64,000 bases of DNA from positions 1 to 64,000 of the forward strand of contig JANQBS010000212.1 of the NCBI GenBank assembly GCA_033085395.1, in the 5' to 3' direction. Shown here one piece after another: positions 10,496 through 23,164 of this stretch. This DNA is from Xanthoparmelia taractica (lineage: Eukaryota > Ascomycota > Lecanoromycetes > Lecanorales > Parmeliaceae). The notes below the pieces were generated by a model. The model worked only from the letters and a program-made list of their open reading frames with translations. It did not search any database and was not told where the DNA came from. A program made the translations under genes and the position numbers. How positions within the stretch are numbered: position 1 is the first letter of the stretch; every line of letters starts with the position of its first letter.

Positions 10496-12478
10496 ATGTC
10501 TTCCTCCGACGTCAACTTCAAGATTCAGGATGAAGGTCGTCTGGCCGAGCTGGGGTATACACAGGAGCTGAGGCGAGAATGGAGTTTCCTACACAACTTT
10601 GGCGCTTCCTTTTCGATTATTGTAAGCCAACGCTGTGCCACCAATACACTTGGCCATTCTAGCTAACGCCTACTCATCTTTCAGAGTGTAGTGACCGGTA
10701 TCACCACGTAAGAAAACACCATCTTACCAACATTCAACCTGTCGACTGACCATCTCAAGTCTCTTCGCCTATGGCCTCAACACCGGTGGGCCCGGAGTCA
10801 TGGCCGTGGGGTGGATCATCGTCAGCTCCTTCAGTATGATCCCTGTCCTTTTATGCCTCGACTTCGACTGACCATCCGTAGCACTCATCATAGGCGCCTG
10901 CATGGCCGAGATCCTCTCCTCAATACCTACCTCTGGAGGTCCCTACTTCTGGGCCTACATGCTCGCTCCCCAACATAACGCCCCCTTCTTTGCCTGGATC
11001 ACTGGATGGTCAGAAGCCACCCCTCCAATACCTTCATCGCCATGGTTGACCCAGGGTATATAGGTTCAACCTGCTCGGACAGATAGCCGTCACCACGGGC
11101 ATAGACTTTGGCTTGGCCAACCTCATCTCCACCACGGCTCAAGTCAGTAATGGTTACAGACCTTCGTCTGGCAGGACTCTCGGCATCCTCGCCGTCGTGC
11201 TGCTATCCCATGTCGTCATCAACCTGTTCAGCGTGCGCACTCTGCGATACATGATCTACACCTCCATCGTTTTGAATACTCTAGGAGTCTCATGTCTGGC
11301 TATCGCCGTGATCGCCAGGGCACCCACGCACACTTCTGCGAGTTTCGTCTTCTCCACATTCCACGACGGTACGGGAGTCATGGGGCATGAAGGGTGGAGC
11401 ATCCGATCCTCTCCGGCATATGTCGCCGTTGTCGGAGTGTTGATGTCGCAGTACACAATATTGGGCTACGATGCTTCAGCGCATCTATGTGAAGAGACTA
11501 GGAAAGCCGTCAGGGATGCTCCGATGGGTTTGCTCTCTGCCATTGCAGGGTCGTCTGTGATTGGCTTCTTTTTGATCATCGCTCTGCTATTCTCGATTCA
11601 GGACTTTGATGCCGTCAGGACCAGCCCGCTACCGGTGCTGAGAATCTTGACAGATGCATGCGGCGAAGGAGGTGGATTGGTCCTCATGGTTTTGATTATG
11701 CTTTGTGTCTGGCATTGCGGTCTTTTCAGCTTGGTACGCACCCCTTCCTTGGCGTACACCGGGTAGCTCGGCGCACCTTAAGGACGGGAGTCACTCTAAC
11801 AAATTTTAGACATCCAACTCCCGCATGATGTTCGCCTTTGCCCGTGACGGCGGTATTCCGCACCGACTTCACATAATTGACCGTGGCTTTCACTCTCCAA
11901 TCCGTACAGTGCTCTTCGGCGCCGGCTGTTCTTTCCTCCTCGCCCTTCCTTCCCTCGGATCTACCGTCGCGTTCTACGGCACGACTTCCATCGCCACGAT
12001 CGGTCTCTACCTTTCCTATGGCATCCCCATCGCCATGGGCCTCATCTATCCACGAAACTTCAAACGCGGACCCTTTAATCTTGGCTCCGCGTCCAAACCC
12101 CTCGCCACCGTTGCTTGTCTGTGGATTACCTTCATTACCATCGTCTTCTGCCTGCCGACAGAAAACCCAGTCACGTCCCAAACACTCAACTACACGCCCG
12201 TGGCGCTAACGGTCGTCGGCGCCTTTGCCTTTGGCTCGTGGTTTTTGTGGGCTAGACATTGGTTCACGGGGCGGTGCAGGCATCATTGCAGGATTTGTAT
12301 CCGGCAATTGGACTTTTTGGGCGAGGAGATGGTGTATAGATCCGACACCGTGGATAGCGATGGCCATCAGCGGCTGAAGAGTAATGAGGGGACCAACGAC
12401 GGGTTTCAGCCCAGTGATCCGGATTTTAGGAAAAATGGGGATCGTAGGAGGAGTTTGAAGAAGGCGGGGGATCAGTAG
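10496..12478 (+). CDS. APC-family amino acid/polyamine/choline permease
   Basis: Six exons (10496-10621, 10685-10707, 10760-10833, 10882-11008, 11064-11733, 11810-12478) give 562 residues in one phase-consistent frame. The family signature is clear: LGYTQELRREWSFLHNFG near the start, SVVTGITTLFAYGLNTGGP in the first membrane segment, EILSSIPTSGGPYFWAYML in the second, GYDASAHLCEETRKA in the middle and NSRMMFAFARDGGIP near residue 340. These mark the GABA/choline permease branch of the amino acid-polyamine-organocation superfamily (Uga4/Hnm1 type), with about twelve membrane segments and a cytosolic N-terminus. It should import an amino acid, GABA, a polyamine or choline across the plasma membrane; the substrate cannot be read from the sequence. 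The hydrophilic C-terminal tail (about 60 residues, charged) is longer than the minimum for the family. Introns are 49-76 nt. Confidence 0.92.
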
Positions 12479-13654
12479 GTTCTCCTCTTTTTTGTACTCC
12501 TGATAGGCTGAGAGGATGAAATGATAGGGGTTGTAGTGCTAACGAGTTTTGTTAATGTAGGAAAATCTCAGTCGGAAGGGAATTCGAAGTCTACTCGGCG
12601 CCGGCTGGGGAATATCATGAGGTGGGGGATATGTAAAATACTCATAGACTCAAATGAAAATCGAAACTATTCCATCCAAGTCCCACGAGTGAATCGTGAT
12701 GTGAGGGTTCCATATATGCACGATTCGAGGACTGGGATATGATATTCCCCCCCCCCCCTCCCCCTCCTCCCTCCAGCGACATTATTTTCCTGGAATCAAC
12801 GAATCTTCCGCTTCACGTACTTACCTTCGGGTACGTCTATCTGCACAATGGTAGGTAGGTAGGGTAAACAAAGGGTACCCTTTACCTTTACCTTTCCTAC
12901 CTTGATCTTCCGGCCAATCTTCCCCCCCCCTTATCCTATTGAGGAAAACGATTGGAGAAAAACAAAGGCTGTGTGCAGAGTGTGTGTTCGCTCGCTCGCT
13001 CGCTCTTTCTTGCTGGTCATATTCATATTTCTTTTCTTTTTTCTTTTTTCTTTTTTCTTTTTTTTTTGTTGTTGTTGATGGGATCTGCGTCTGCGTTTGG
13101 ATTCTTGGAGGGTGGGGATGGGGGTAGATGGGGGAAGGGGGGATGGGGGGACGGAGTTTAGCGAAGAAGTCGTTTAAGCCGGCGGATTTTGTGTTGTTTG
13201 ATTTGGGTTATCTCCGATAAGCTTTTTCTTTTTGGGCTTTTGTGGGGGATTTTTTTGTGGGATTCTTTGGAGGGTAGGGGGGAGGGGCAGGGGGAGGGGC
13301 AGGGGGAGGAGAAGGGGGTATAAAGGAACGGGGGGTATGGGGGTATGAAGGGAGAGAAGTACCTTCGATTCCCCATCTCCACTTTCGAGGTCTTGAGTTT
13401 GACTGATTTTTGGTATATCTACTCTACTCTACCCTACTTCGAGTACGCTACTTTACCCTGGCTATTCATCTCTCTATCTTGTTCCTTATCTGGAATCTAG
13501 AATCAAGAATCAAGAATCTAGAATCTAGAATCAAGAATCCAGCTCCCTCCAAAACGCCAAAATCTTTTCCTCAACAGGGAAGTCCCGACGAAGTAAAGTG
13601 AAGCACAGCACCATCAAATCCCCAAAGCAAAACACGGTCAGCTCAGATAACGCA
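12479..13654. other. Intergenic with homopolymer and G-rich tracts
   Basis: No gene seen. It contains C-runs (12747-12757, 12922-12930), a T-rich TTTTTTC repeat (13029-13070) and a strongly G-rich block at 13250-13340 made of GGGGGAGGGGCA-like units on the plus strand. The final part, 13480-13550, has a short tandem of AATCTAGAATCAAGAATC-like units. This region should include the terminator of the permease and the promoter of the aldo/keto reductase. Confidence 0.5.
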
Positions 13655-15605
13655 ATGGCTACCACTCTACACCTTCCGACGCACCTTCCGACGCAACCTC
13701 CAAAGAGACAACTAGGAAAAAACGGCCCACTTGTTTGTCGGGTCGGGTTCGGGTGTATGGGGTTGAGTCGTGCGTTTCTTCGTCTTATTTTTTTTTTTTT
13801 TTTTTCTCGATTTCTTTTACTTTCTCTCCCCTGATTTTCATTCTTTTCTTTCCGTTGTTGACCCCTTTTTTTTTTTTTTTTTCTAAGATCTGTTCTTTTT
13901 TAGGGGGGGGGTGGGTTTTTTGATGGGGGCAAGGGGCAGAGAGGGGGAGGGGGAAGGGGGGAGGGGGGGTTGGTTCTTTCTTGTTGTTTGAAGGAAGGAA
14001 GAGGGAGGGGTAGTGGGGGGGAGGGAAGAGGGGGGTGTGTGTGTTTTGTGAGGTTCGTGATGTTGTAGTATGAGGGGTTGGAGTGGGGTCTTGTTTTGAT
14101 TCGTGTCTTGTTTTGGTTTTGATTTGACCTTGTTGTGGTTTGGCCTTTTCGGTGCTGTTTTTTTCTTCTCTTTTTCTTGTTTTTGATTGGTAAGAGCCGA
14201 TTTGGAGAGAGGGTTGTAAAAGCAGACTTGACAACCATGCTTCATTCCTTCATTCTTTCATTCAATGATGAATACTGCGTTCCTTACTTTATTAACTAAT
14301 CAATTGACTAACCGCATCGTGTACATATCTAGCTACGCTCTACGGCAACGCCGGCGACGACGAAGAGCGCCTCAATTTCCCGGACCGCGTATTTGAGATG
14401 GGGTGTACGTTTTGGGATACCGCAAGTAGTTCTTTCCTTCTCCATATTTGGTTCTTACGCAAGGGAAGGATTGTGTTTCGCTGACAGGGTTTACTGATTG
14501 TAGAGGGGTATGGGGATAATGAGGAGTTGATTGGGAAGTGGTTTCAGCGGAGTGGGAAGAGGGACCAGGTGGGTTTCTTTTTTTTTTTTGTTGGGTTTTG
14601 AAAGGTTGGGGGGGGAAGAGAGAGAGAGAGAGTTGTGTATATGTGTGTGGTGATGCTAAGAGGATGATGAATGATTAGGTCTTTCTCGCGACCAAATTCG
14701 GTGTCAAGGGCTTGGCGGACGGCACGCGCGTGTTTTCGAATGAGCCGGAGTATATACGCAAAGCTATTGATGGGAGTCTGCAACGGTTGAAGACGGATTA
14801 TGTGGATCTGTGGTACTGGTTCGTATATCTCCAACTTCCTCTTTCCTCTCCGTTCCACCCTAAACCCTTCTCTCTCTCTCTCTCCTCATCCCTCACTCAC
14901 CCACTGAAATCCCTCCCCCCGTTAATCTATCTAGCCACCGCTTCGACGGCAAAGCCCCCGTCGAAACCATCGTCTCCACCATGGCCTCCGCCGTCCACGC
15001 AAACAAAGTCCACTACCTAGGCCTCTCAGAGTGCTCCTCCGCCACCCTCCGCCGCGCCCACGCCATCCACCCCATCCACGCCGTCCAAATCGAATACTCC
15101 CCCTTCACCCTCGACATAGAATCCGCAGCCGGCACCCACCTCCTCTCTACCTGCCGCGATCTCGGCACAGCCACCGTCGCCTACAGCCCGCTTGGCCGCG
15201 GCATGCTGACGGGTCGGTACAAAAGCCCCGACGATTTCGCGCCAGGGGATTGGAGGAGACAGATGCCTAGGTTTTCGAGGGAGAATTTCGCGAAGAATTT
15301 GGTGCTTGTGGAGACGCTGGAGGGGATTGCGCGGAGGAAGGGGTGTACGGTGGGGCAATTGGTGCTGGCGTGGTTGTTGGCGCAGGGGGAGGATGTGTTT
15401 CCTATTCCGGGGACTAAGAAGGTGGGGTTTTTGGAGGAGAATTTGGGGGCGCTGGGGGTTGTGTTGGGGGGGGGAGGAGGTTGCGGAGATTAGGGGGGTG
15501 GTGGAGGCGTGCGTGACGAGTGGGGAGAGGTATCCGGGGGTTATGGCTAAGTTGTGTTTTGCGGATACGCCCGAGTTGGGGGAGGGGGTGGAGACGGGGA
15601 GCTGA
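13655..15605 (+). CDS. Aldo/keto reductase with a 3' frame break
   Basis: Exons 13655-13769, 14333-14425, 14504-14568, 14679-14818 and 14935 onward join in phase. The protein has the AKR (beta/alpha)8 fold signatures: RQLGKNGPLVCRVGFGCMGLS at the N-terminus, FWDTAKGYGDNEELIG with the catalytic Asp and Tyr, LATKFG with the Lys, LWYCHRFDG with the His, then GLSECS, QIEYSPF, AYSPLGRGMLTG and IPGTKK. It should be a cytosolic NADPH-dependent carbonyl reductase, closest in feel to the pyridoxal/aryl-alcohol reductase branch. In the present sequence the frame stops at 15493 (323 residues) just after a run of nine G at 15466-15474. One base fewer would continue through EEVAEIRGVVEACVTSGERYPG to a stop at 15605, the normal C-terminus. 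This is either a sequencing indel or a recent frameshift. Intron 1 is 563 nt and low complexity. Confidence 0.85.
13770..14332 (+). other. Unusually long, low-complexity first intron
   Basis: Intron 1 of the aldo/keto reductase, with donor GTGCGT and acceptor TCTAG, phase 1. At 563 nt it is about ten times the usual intron length in this window. It holds two long T-runs (13789-13805, 13866-13882), a G-rich purine block (13901-14035) and a T-rich block (14090-14190). The frames crossing it are compositional. The splice sites are inferred from reading phase and from the reductase motifs on both sides. Confidence 0.65.
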
Positions 15606-17948
15606 GCGTAGGTGGCGATGGGATGAGTGAAGTTTTTGCCAAATCACGGTTTTGATACGGAATTTTATAGTAGAAAGAGTTTTCCCCTTATATTATATAT
15701 GCAAGCCACCTAGGCAACTCTCCTCATCCCACATCGCACTGAGCCATCCAGAAACCGTTACTCTCTAACATCACCCACTCCCTCCCAGTCCTCATATACT
15801 CACCGCACCTCCTTTCCACCCCTAACACGTATATTCTACGCACGCACGTGTAGAAGCGGGAGCATTAAACATTTTCAACTAACCCTAGAATCTATACCTT
15901 AAGCATGAGCTCAGACGACTAGATAACTTAGATATACCGAAGCACGTGTTTTTTTTTTGTTTTTTTGTTTTTTTTTGGGGCTCGGATGACGGTTTGACGG
16001 TTCGATATGTGCTTTTGATGCGGATGGAGAGGGATGTCGTGGTGGATGCGAGGAGGGTAGGGTGTCTGGTGGGTAAGAGAATGTGGGTTGGGGAAGGGGG
16101 GTGTTTGTGGTTGATGGTTGAGGAGATTGATGGATATAGATAGGTAAAGTCCCTTACTTTACTTATCTCATCTCATCCACATAGCATCTGCCGATACTGC
16201 CGATATTTCGCGCTGAGCCAACGTCCGAGGGCCCCCTGCCTACCTGCCTACCCTTATCTATCCAGCTCCGCCAAGGACCAAGCTTAGTCAGGTCTTCGCT
16301 GGCTGGCTGCTGGCCCAATCATCCATCTTAGTCGGGTGTGTATGCGTCCAGGAATGTGGATATTAATAAAGTGAGATATTCATCTTGCCTACTGACATTT
16401 TGCTGATGTTGGCGATGAAGATTAGGGCGATTAATATTGTGTTATCTTTACGTCCTCGAGGTAATGAATGGCATATTTAACTTCAGCAACTACGGTAGGA
16501 GTTGATCTGCCATGTATGGTTGGTAATGGGTTGGGGCAAGCAAGGGGGGATGGAGGGTAGGGGGGAGAGATGAGGAGGGATGAGTTGAGGCTTTTTTGCA
16601 AGTACACTATGGTGGTTTTGGTGTGGAGTCAGCTGTATGGAAAGCCTTCGTTGTCTTCGATATCGTATGTGCGAGCTATTGTATTAGGGCAGTTTCTCCT
16701 TATTAGTGCATAGAAGTCGCCTGTGGCTGAGGATTGGGAGTTCGCTGCCCGTGGGGTGAGGTCTTCCTCCAGTTTTAGTTAGGAGGTTGTGTGCAGGGTG
16801 TTTGATTTGGGGATTATGATGCCTTGAGAGGTATTGAGAATGAAGCCCATGCATCGGATGCGAGTAAGCAATTCATGCGCTAATTTGTATCTGGATACAA
16901 CGTATTATAAGGCTGACCAATCATACCGTCTGGCTTTGTCATACTCTTGGCGTTCGAATCGTGAAGTACTAAGTTACTGAAAGAGTAACCTCACCCTCAA
17001 ACATATTCGCACTTGAGTCAAATAAAATCTACTGACTTTGACGAGAAAAACCGCGACCCAATTTGTTTATCGTGCGAAGGTATGTCGTGCCAGTAGAGCT
17101 GAGTATTTCCATACGCAAGGCAGAACATCACCATCATCGGAACAACCCGAGATTGCGAGCCAATTCCCAAGACTGCATCGATGTTGCCAATATCTGTCGT
17201 TGCGGAGAATTTGGCAATTATGCACAGCCATTACCATGATTGAATTCAATTGAGGGACCACCAGGGTGGGATGAGAGCTGGAGCTGCAGCCTCGTCACAC
17301 ATAGCACGAGGCTGACCGACCTCCCTCGCAATTGCCGCAGACATTTTTGCATTAGCGAAGTATGTGGGCAACTCATCAGGGTGGGGTTGCTCAACCGAAT
17401 TACCTACACGCGTCAAAGCGACGAAGAAAATGCATGCATGAGCTCAGCCTGCTGCATCGCGATTGGGTACATCGAAACGTGGGCTCTAGCCTCATGCATG
17501 GTGATGTCGGAGCCAACGAAGCAGGGCGCAGTAGGAACAGCCGCGGCATCTGGCAAGGCTGACGTCTGTCAAATATCTTACAATGGCAACGAAATGCCGT
17601 GACATCCCACCTTGAGATTCTGGACAGCCCAGTCAAGCATATTACAACATCTGCGCCAATCTAACCGTCGGCAACTTACCAACATGATCTTAGAAGCGTT
17701 GGAAAGGACTGCTGTGACAATGCAGTGGTGCTTCCACTGATGGGTTTCATGGCTAGCCTCGGGAGTTTTGGTCATGTTTCTCAGCTTCTAAACATCCTCT
17801 CTACCCTAAAAGATGTTTCGTGTGAAGATTGCCCTACGCAATCACCGAATGAAGAATGCATGAGCTACGATTTATTCCGCTTTGAAAGCACATCCAGTTC
17901 CGCAAACCCTCAGACCTTTCAAAGTCCTGCAATACCAAAGACACAATT
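15606..17948. other. Intergenic, no gene seen
   Basis: 2.3 kb without a supported gene. A T-rich tract lies at 15950-15976. Frames such as 17240-17602 (+) have no recognisable domain. The final few hundred bases lead into the J-like/zinc-finger gene on the plus strand and should hold its promoter. Confidence 0.5.
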
Positions 17949-20900
17949 ATGGACGACTCGTTTCCTCAGACCCACTATATGACGCTAAATGTTCCCAACG
18001 ACGCAACCCTCGCTATCATTAGAAGAGCTCATCTGAAGCTTCTCTCCTTCGACATTTCGGCAGAATTCAAGAAGCAAATACAGCAAGCCTATGAAGTTCT
18101 AAGCGATGAGGGTAAAAGGCTGCGTTATGATGAGGCGATCAGGATGGCCAACCTACGAGCCGAAAAGACCGACTTTGCATCCTCGAAGAATGGACCTACA
18201 GCCAAATCCGAGTCCCAATACCACGCAATGTACGAGTTCCAAGAAGCTGCTATTCGAAAGGACGAACCCGATCTGTCTGGTGCCAGATGTACCGACGAAC
18301 CGCCCCCATACCAAGTTCTTAGGGCTTCTCCAATCAACACAGGCTATTCTTCCAGCGGTCATCCCGTAGAGAGCATCTCCTCCAAAGGCTCAAATGATTC
18401 TGGCTATGCTACAAGACGCCCCTCCGTGCCTAGCAAGGAGGCCAGGCTAAGGTAAGATACTTTCATTCTTACATATCTCGTAAAGATTATATTTCACCCT
18501 CATTTGATATTCCCATCCAAGACCTAAATCCTGTACCTGCTAACCTCCTATTCAGTACTCATCCTCTATACACTCTATACGGGTACCTCTGTTTACACCC
18601 ATACTGCGGCCACTTCAGTTCCCGAGTTCATGATCTTAAACGTCATATGACGAAACACCTACACCCAGCCGTAGGAGAGCTCCTCGATTGTGTGTACTGG
18701 TGGTGCGGACGTACAGGTGCGTACGGATTCAAAAGGGAAGACCATCGTAAAGAGCACTATAGGACGGTACACATGTATGAAAGTGAGTACTCCAAAACCG
18801 GTAGGACGAAAAGTCGAAAGAGACATGGAAGAAACATCCAGGGACGTCCAAATATCTCCGATCCACCTGCAACCTACCTTCCAGTCCTACCAGAAACTAA
18901 AAGGAACCCTGTGCACAGCAAAGCAATGGAGGCTGAACGTACAATAAGAGAGTCAGGCAACTCTCGGACTTCAAAGCTATCAACAGAAGCCCTAGCACGA
19001 CTCGGAAGTCAGCAGCCGCCTAAAGTCCATGAAAAAACCCTGCCGGATCAGGAAATTGTTGTGTTGAACGTCTCCGTTCCAGATTCAGATGTGGTGATCT
19101 CAAGTGCTTCAGATGCTCGTAGCGTCAGATCTGTGGAGTGGACTGCTACATTATCAGGTGATGTGGAGATGGAGCCCTCCAAAGCGAAAAGGCTGAGTTC
19201 TTACTCAGATGATGAAAGAGCAGAGCAATTTCTGTTTCAATCAGAGACGATCACAGACGGAGATGCGACACTATTCAGTCCAATGTCTCACGATTCAATC
19301 AAGGACAAGCTGGTCTTTATAAGGAATCAGGTGCTCGAGACTGTAATAGCGAACGAACTGGGTCAGTACTACGCTTCGCTCAACATTGAATGGGATATCT
19401 TTGCTTTCATGGAAGATCAATTCTCTGACCATGACTTTCCGAACACAAAAGTGGGTCTTGTTGTCACTCTAAGTGGGGCTGTGCAGCACGCTCAAGCGAA
19501 AACCTGCTCAGAGTATATACGACAGAACTGGCCTGCACATGGCCCGAGGGTTCTGGATGGTCTACAAGATGCTTTAAATAGCCCCACTCGTACGTCGCGG
19601 TCGAATTTTGTTACCTCTAATGATGACGGAGGTGTCTCCTGTGATGTTGCACCCTCCAGTCTCGCCGAACTTGAGTTCAACATCACTCAGAAGAAAGTCT
19701 GTCTTAACATCAAATCCGGAAACCCAGATGTCATTGTGGACGTTGTTCAGCAGCTAGCATGGATGGGGGCCGCACTCCGAAGTTCTGCAGATGGCCGAGT
19801 TCAATACTGTGAACCAAAGCTGGCAGAAGCCTCGGGAGCCACAGGAATCGAGCTCGTCCTCGATATTACATTTGCGATGAGCTCGCCTGGTGAGGAAGAC
19901 CAAAGTTGCTGGTTTTCGCTTTTCAAAAACCCCGTCATCGCCCACCGCTTTCCAACGACCCTCAGAAACGACCATCAAATGGGACTCGAGATTACACTGG
20001 ATATGATGGCTGCTCTTGGTGGTGCTAGACACGCGGTCGATTTTGAAGGCGGCTTGGTGTTAAAGGGGTATTCAACCTTATTTGTACCCATAAAACGTCA
20101 GGAGGACTCGGTCCAATGGCATTTAATATGTGCAAGGGGCAAAGATCGAATCGCATATAGCGAAGCCTCAGCGCGATGCCCGAATCGAGTATTGTTGAAC
20201 GACCTGAATCACGAGGAGCTCAAGACTACACGTGCGTTCCTTGGATGGTGGAAAGAGGCTGAAATCCACCTTGCAACGGCAGACGCCGACTACGAGAACA
20301 TTGACTGGTCGAAAGCAAAGGAGGCTGGCACGTCTCCCAGGCTCACCGGTGGGACTTTAGGTGTTTCGAAGATATTCTCTGCCCAGGTGAGTTTCGTATT
20401 GGGTGCAAAAGACGGTCCGTATCACTACTCGCAGCAAGAACCATTTCAAAAGACAATCGATCGTGCAGATAGACTCCCAATAGTTCTTTACGACCAAAAG
20501 GATCGAAAGGCTTGGCTAGTCCCTGCACTCCCCGTTATACTACACATCATACAGTTGCGAAACCACATGAAGCCGTTTGTCGTCGGTGGGAGCAAAGTCC
20601 AGATCTCTCCCTTGGATCCTTCGAGGCAGGGTCATGCTGCTAAGGAAGCAGTCGCGAGGAACAAGTCGCAGAAGCTGTTTGATTGCGAGACCCATGAGGA
20701 GAAGGATTACTGCTTCAGAGATGCTATATTGGATACTTGGTCAATTCTCGACCGTCTTATGGAAAGAGAAGCAACAATACAAGCTACTCCTGGAATGGCA
20801 GTGCATTCCACGTGGCAGGACATGCTGTATGGATGGGAGTTCAAGGCCGTTGCTGATGAGGACAGGCATCTAAAACAGAAAGTACAGGTACTTGAGAAGA

Positions 20901-21844
20901 CCGCTGGACGGTGGTACGATCTTGTCAAGGACGTTGATGCAGTCGTATTGTTTGCCAGCGGATTTGGCGATATCATTAAGCCAAGGAGTGAGCTGGCTGG
21001 ATTGTGCCGAAAATGGAGACGCCTTCAGAGGGACAAAGATTACCTTGCCGTCTGTGTTCCTATGTTAGAGAATTTTTACGCAAAGGCCGGACACCGGCAA
21101 GACCAGCACTATTTGACCTCGGCAAAACTCCAGTGGCATCGAGGCTCCATGCTTTTTGAGCAGTGCGCTGACACTGCCTCGGACTGCTGTAAATGTGACC
21201 GTTTACAGCAGGTGTATCGCGACTCATACAAAACATTTGGCCATAGAATACCACCTGGTAACCTCGAACCCAACGGTTGTGTAGTCTTTGGCCAAGCAAA
21301 CCACTCTATGAAGCGTATTACAAAGCCTCCAGCAAAGTCAGGTTCCCTCTCCACGCAGTCTAATGATAACATACATAGCGCTGCTGTTTCTAGATCCAGC
21401 TCGAGTCCGGAGAACTGTACTGCAACACCAGACCTTGTTGGCCACTTTGAGCCCTACTACAATGGGAAGGATAGGACGAGAACGCCCAGTCCGGATCCAC
21501 CGCCACCACCTCTAAAGCGCAGCAATGAGTATCGGAGGCAACGCAGGTTGCCCCACCCTAAGATAGCAACTTCTGACGGAACCAGAAACCTTGATGAATC
21601 AATCCAAAGAGTCTCCTCTGCCACTGGACGTAAGATTCATGCTGAGCAAGAAGGCAGCACACCAATGAGAGACTCCAATGATAGTGTGATGGAATTGAAA
21701 CGGACACGGAGGCCGATTCAGGCTCATGACCATGCCCCTGTGACCGTCCCAAAGATTAACGGCTATGGAGCCCCCATGGAAGCCTGTCAACATCTTAACG
21801 GCTGCTCCTGCAAATCCCGCTTCACGGCGAACCTTGGCTCCTAA
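17949..21844 (+). CDS. J-like plus C2H2 zinc-finger fungal multidomain protein
   Basis: Two exons, 17949-18451 and 18556-21844, give about 1,263 residues. Residues 9-62 resemble a DnaJ J-domain (HYMTLNVPNDATLAIIRRAH, then QQAYEVLSDEGKRLRYDEA), but the HPD loop that activates Hsp70 is absent. Residues 180-202 form a classic C2H2 finger (C180, C185, H198, H202). A second finger-like unit follows, with Cys 213 and 218 and His 231, 235 and 240. After a charged linker comes a region of about 450 residues containing CWFSLFKNPVIAHRFP and EITLDMMAALGGARHAVDFEGGLV-type sequence. It is conserved in many large ascomycete proteins of unknown function, often next to ankyrin or NLR-like modules. The C-terminus is Ser/Pro-rich with PPPPPL. 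A nuclear or signalling role is possible, but nothing fixes a function. The intron has good GTAAGA/TTCAG sites and joins the frames exactly ahead of the finger. Confidence 0.82.
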
Positions 21845-23164
21845 TATCCTTATGTGGATACGAGTGCCAAGAATTGTTATGACATGAAAGCTGGCAGCGG
21901 AGGATAGATGCCGGGTGTGACTCCAGTGAGCCCTTTGGGACGGAACGTACGCACACTGCATTCTTCGAAGCGCGGAAGAACAATTATGCTCGATGCGCGC
22001 AGCTTCTCGGTACAAAAAGAGTTGATCATTCTCTAACACAAATACGCTGTTAACCAAAGCAACAAAGTCTTCACGGAACGCTTGGAGTCGGCACGAGGCA
22101 AGGCGATGTATGCAGGTAACCCAGGTTATCGCCGCATAGGGTCCAAGCCTCGAGCCTATCGGATGCAGAAGGAAGTGTTTTGGTGTACTCGATGATTCCT
22201 ATTGCGATATGGACCTCTTGACTCGACTCAGAAAGTACTACTAGATAATTTCAAACACAGTCCTGGTATTTCTCCAGAGAGTTAGCACGAATTAAACAAA
22301 ATTGTTTACGGGCTAGCCAAATCAATCTTGGCTGTGAATTTAGTCCGCGTTGATTTGATATGTGGAAGAGTCATTTCTTTCTGCGAATAATGCCATGTTT
22401 TTCCGGTCTATAGAACGCGATTTTACAATACCCGGCATTACAATTGAACTCGTTGACGGCTCGTTACACTTCCTCAAGCCGAAAATGTTGTCTCTCCTCC
22501 CCCATCCTGCGAAGTCCAGTCTACATGATCTCCACCTCCGTCTACATCTGCAACATCCAGAGCTTTATCATCACTCTCTGTTACATGATTGGTAATGGTC
22601 CTTGATCCATCACAATAATCATCGATATGAAGCTATCGGCTAGCTTCACTTGAAAGCTATGCGACTAATACTCATCGACAGACCACCAGTCTGCTCCATC
22701 AAGTTCTTGAATTACTGAGCGTATAAACCGTCGCTTTCTGGTGAATGAATTAGTGAAGCAAGCCTCAGCCCAGGGTGCCGGTTGTACGAGTGGATTTTCC
22801 CAAACACCATCTGGTGTCTTGGCTGTTGTGGAGCGAATGCTTGATAGTATTGATTAAGGTCCTTCAGTAACTCCTCTTCGAATAGTAAAGAGCTTCGATG
22901 TACGTGCGGCATTCTCGGTATGCGTCAACTTTCCGACATCATCTTCAAGCTAATACTCTCATTCTATCCATGAAGATTCAGCCAGTCATAGGTCTTACTT
23001 GAAACAGCTAAATGAAGCCTGTGTAATGTGAGCAAAGCAGCCGCTGCAGCTGCACCAGGCAGGACTTATACATCCGGTATCTACATCGAAATCATCATTT
23101 ATCCAATAGATTTCCTACCATGGAAACCTCTCAATAGAACAAGCACCCATATGAGCCGACACGG
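21845..23164. other. Intergenic, no gene seen
   Basis: 1.3 kb between convergent genes. It should contain both 3' ends. No frame above about 77 codons on the plus strand, and no recognisable motif. Confidence 0.5.

Noticed and set aside
12939..13161. Phe-rich frames near 13020-13080
   Set aside because: They come from TTTTTTC repeats, not from a membrane protein.
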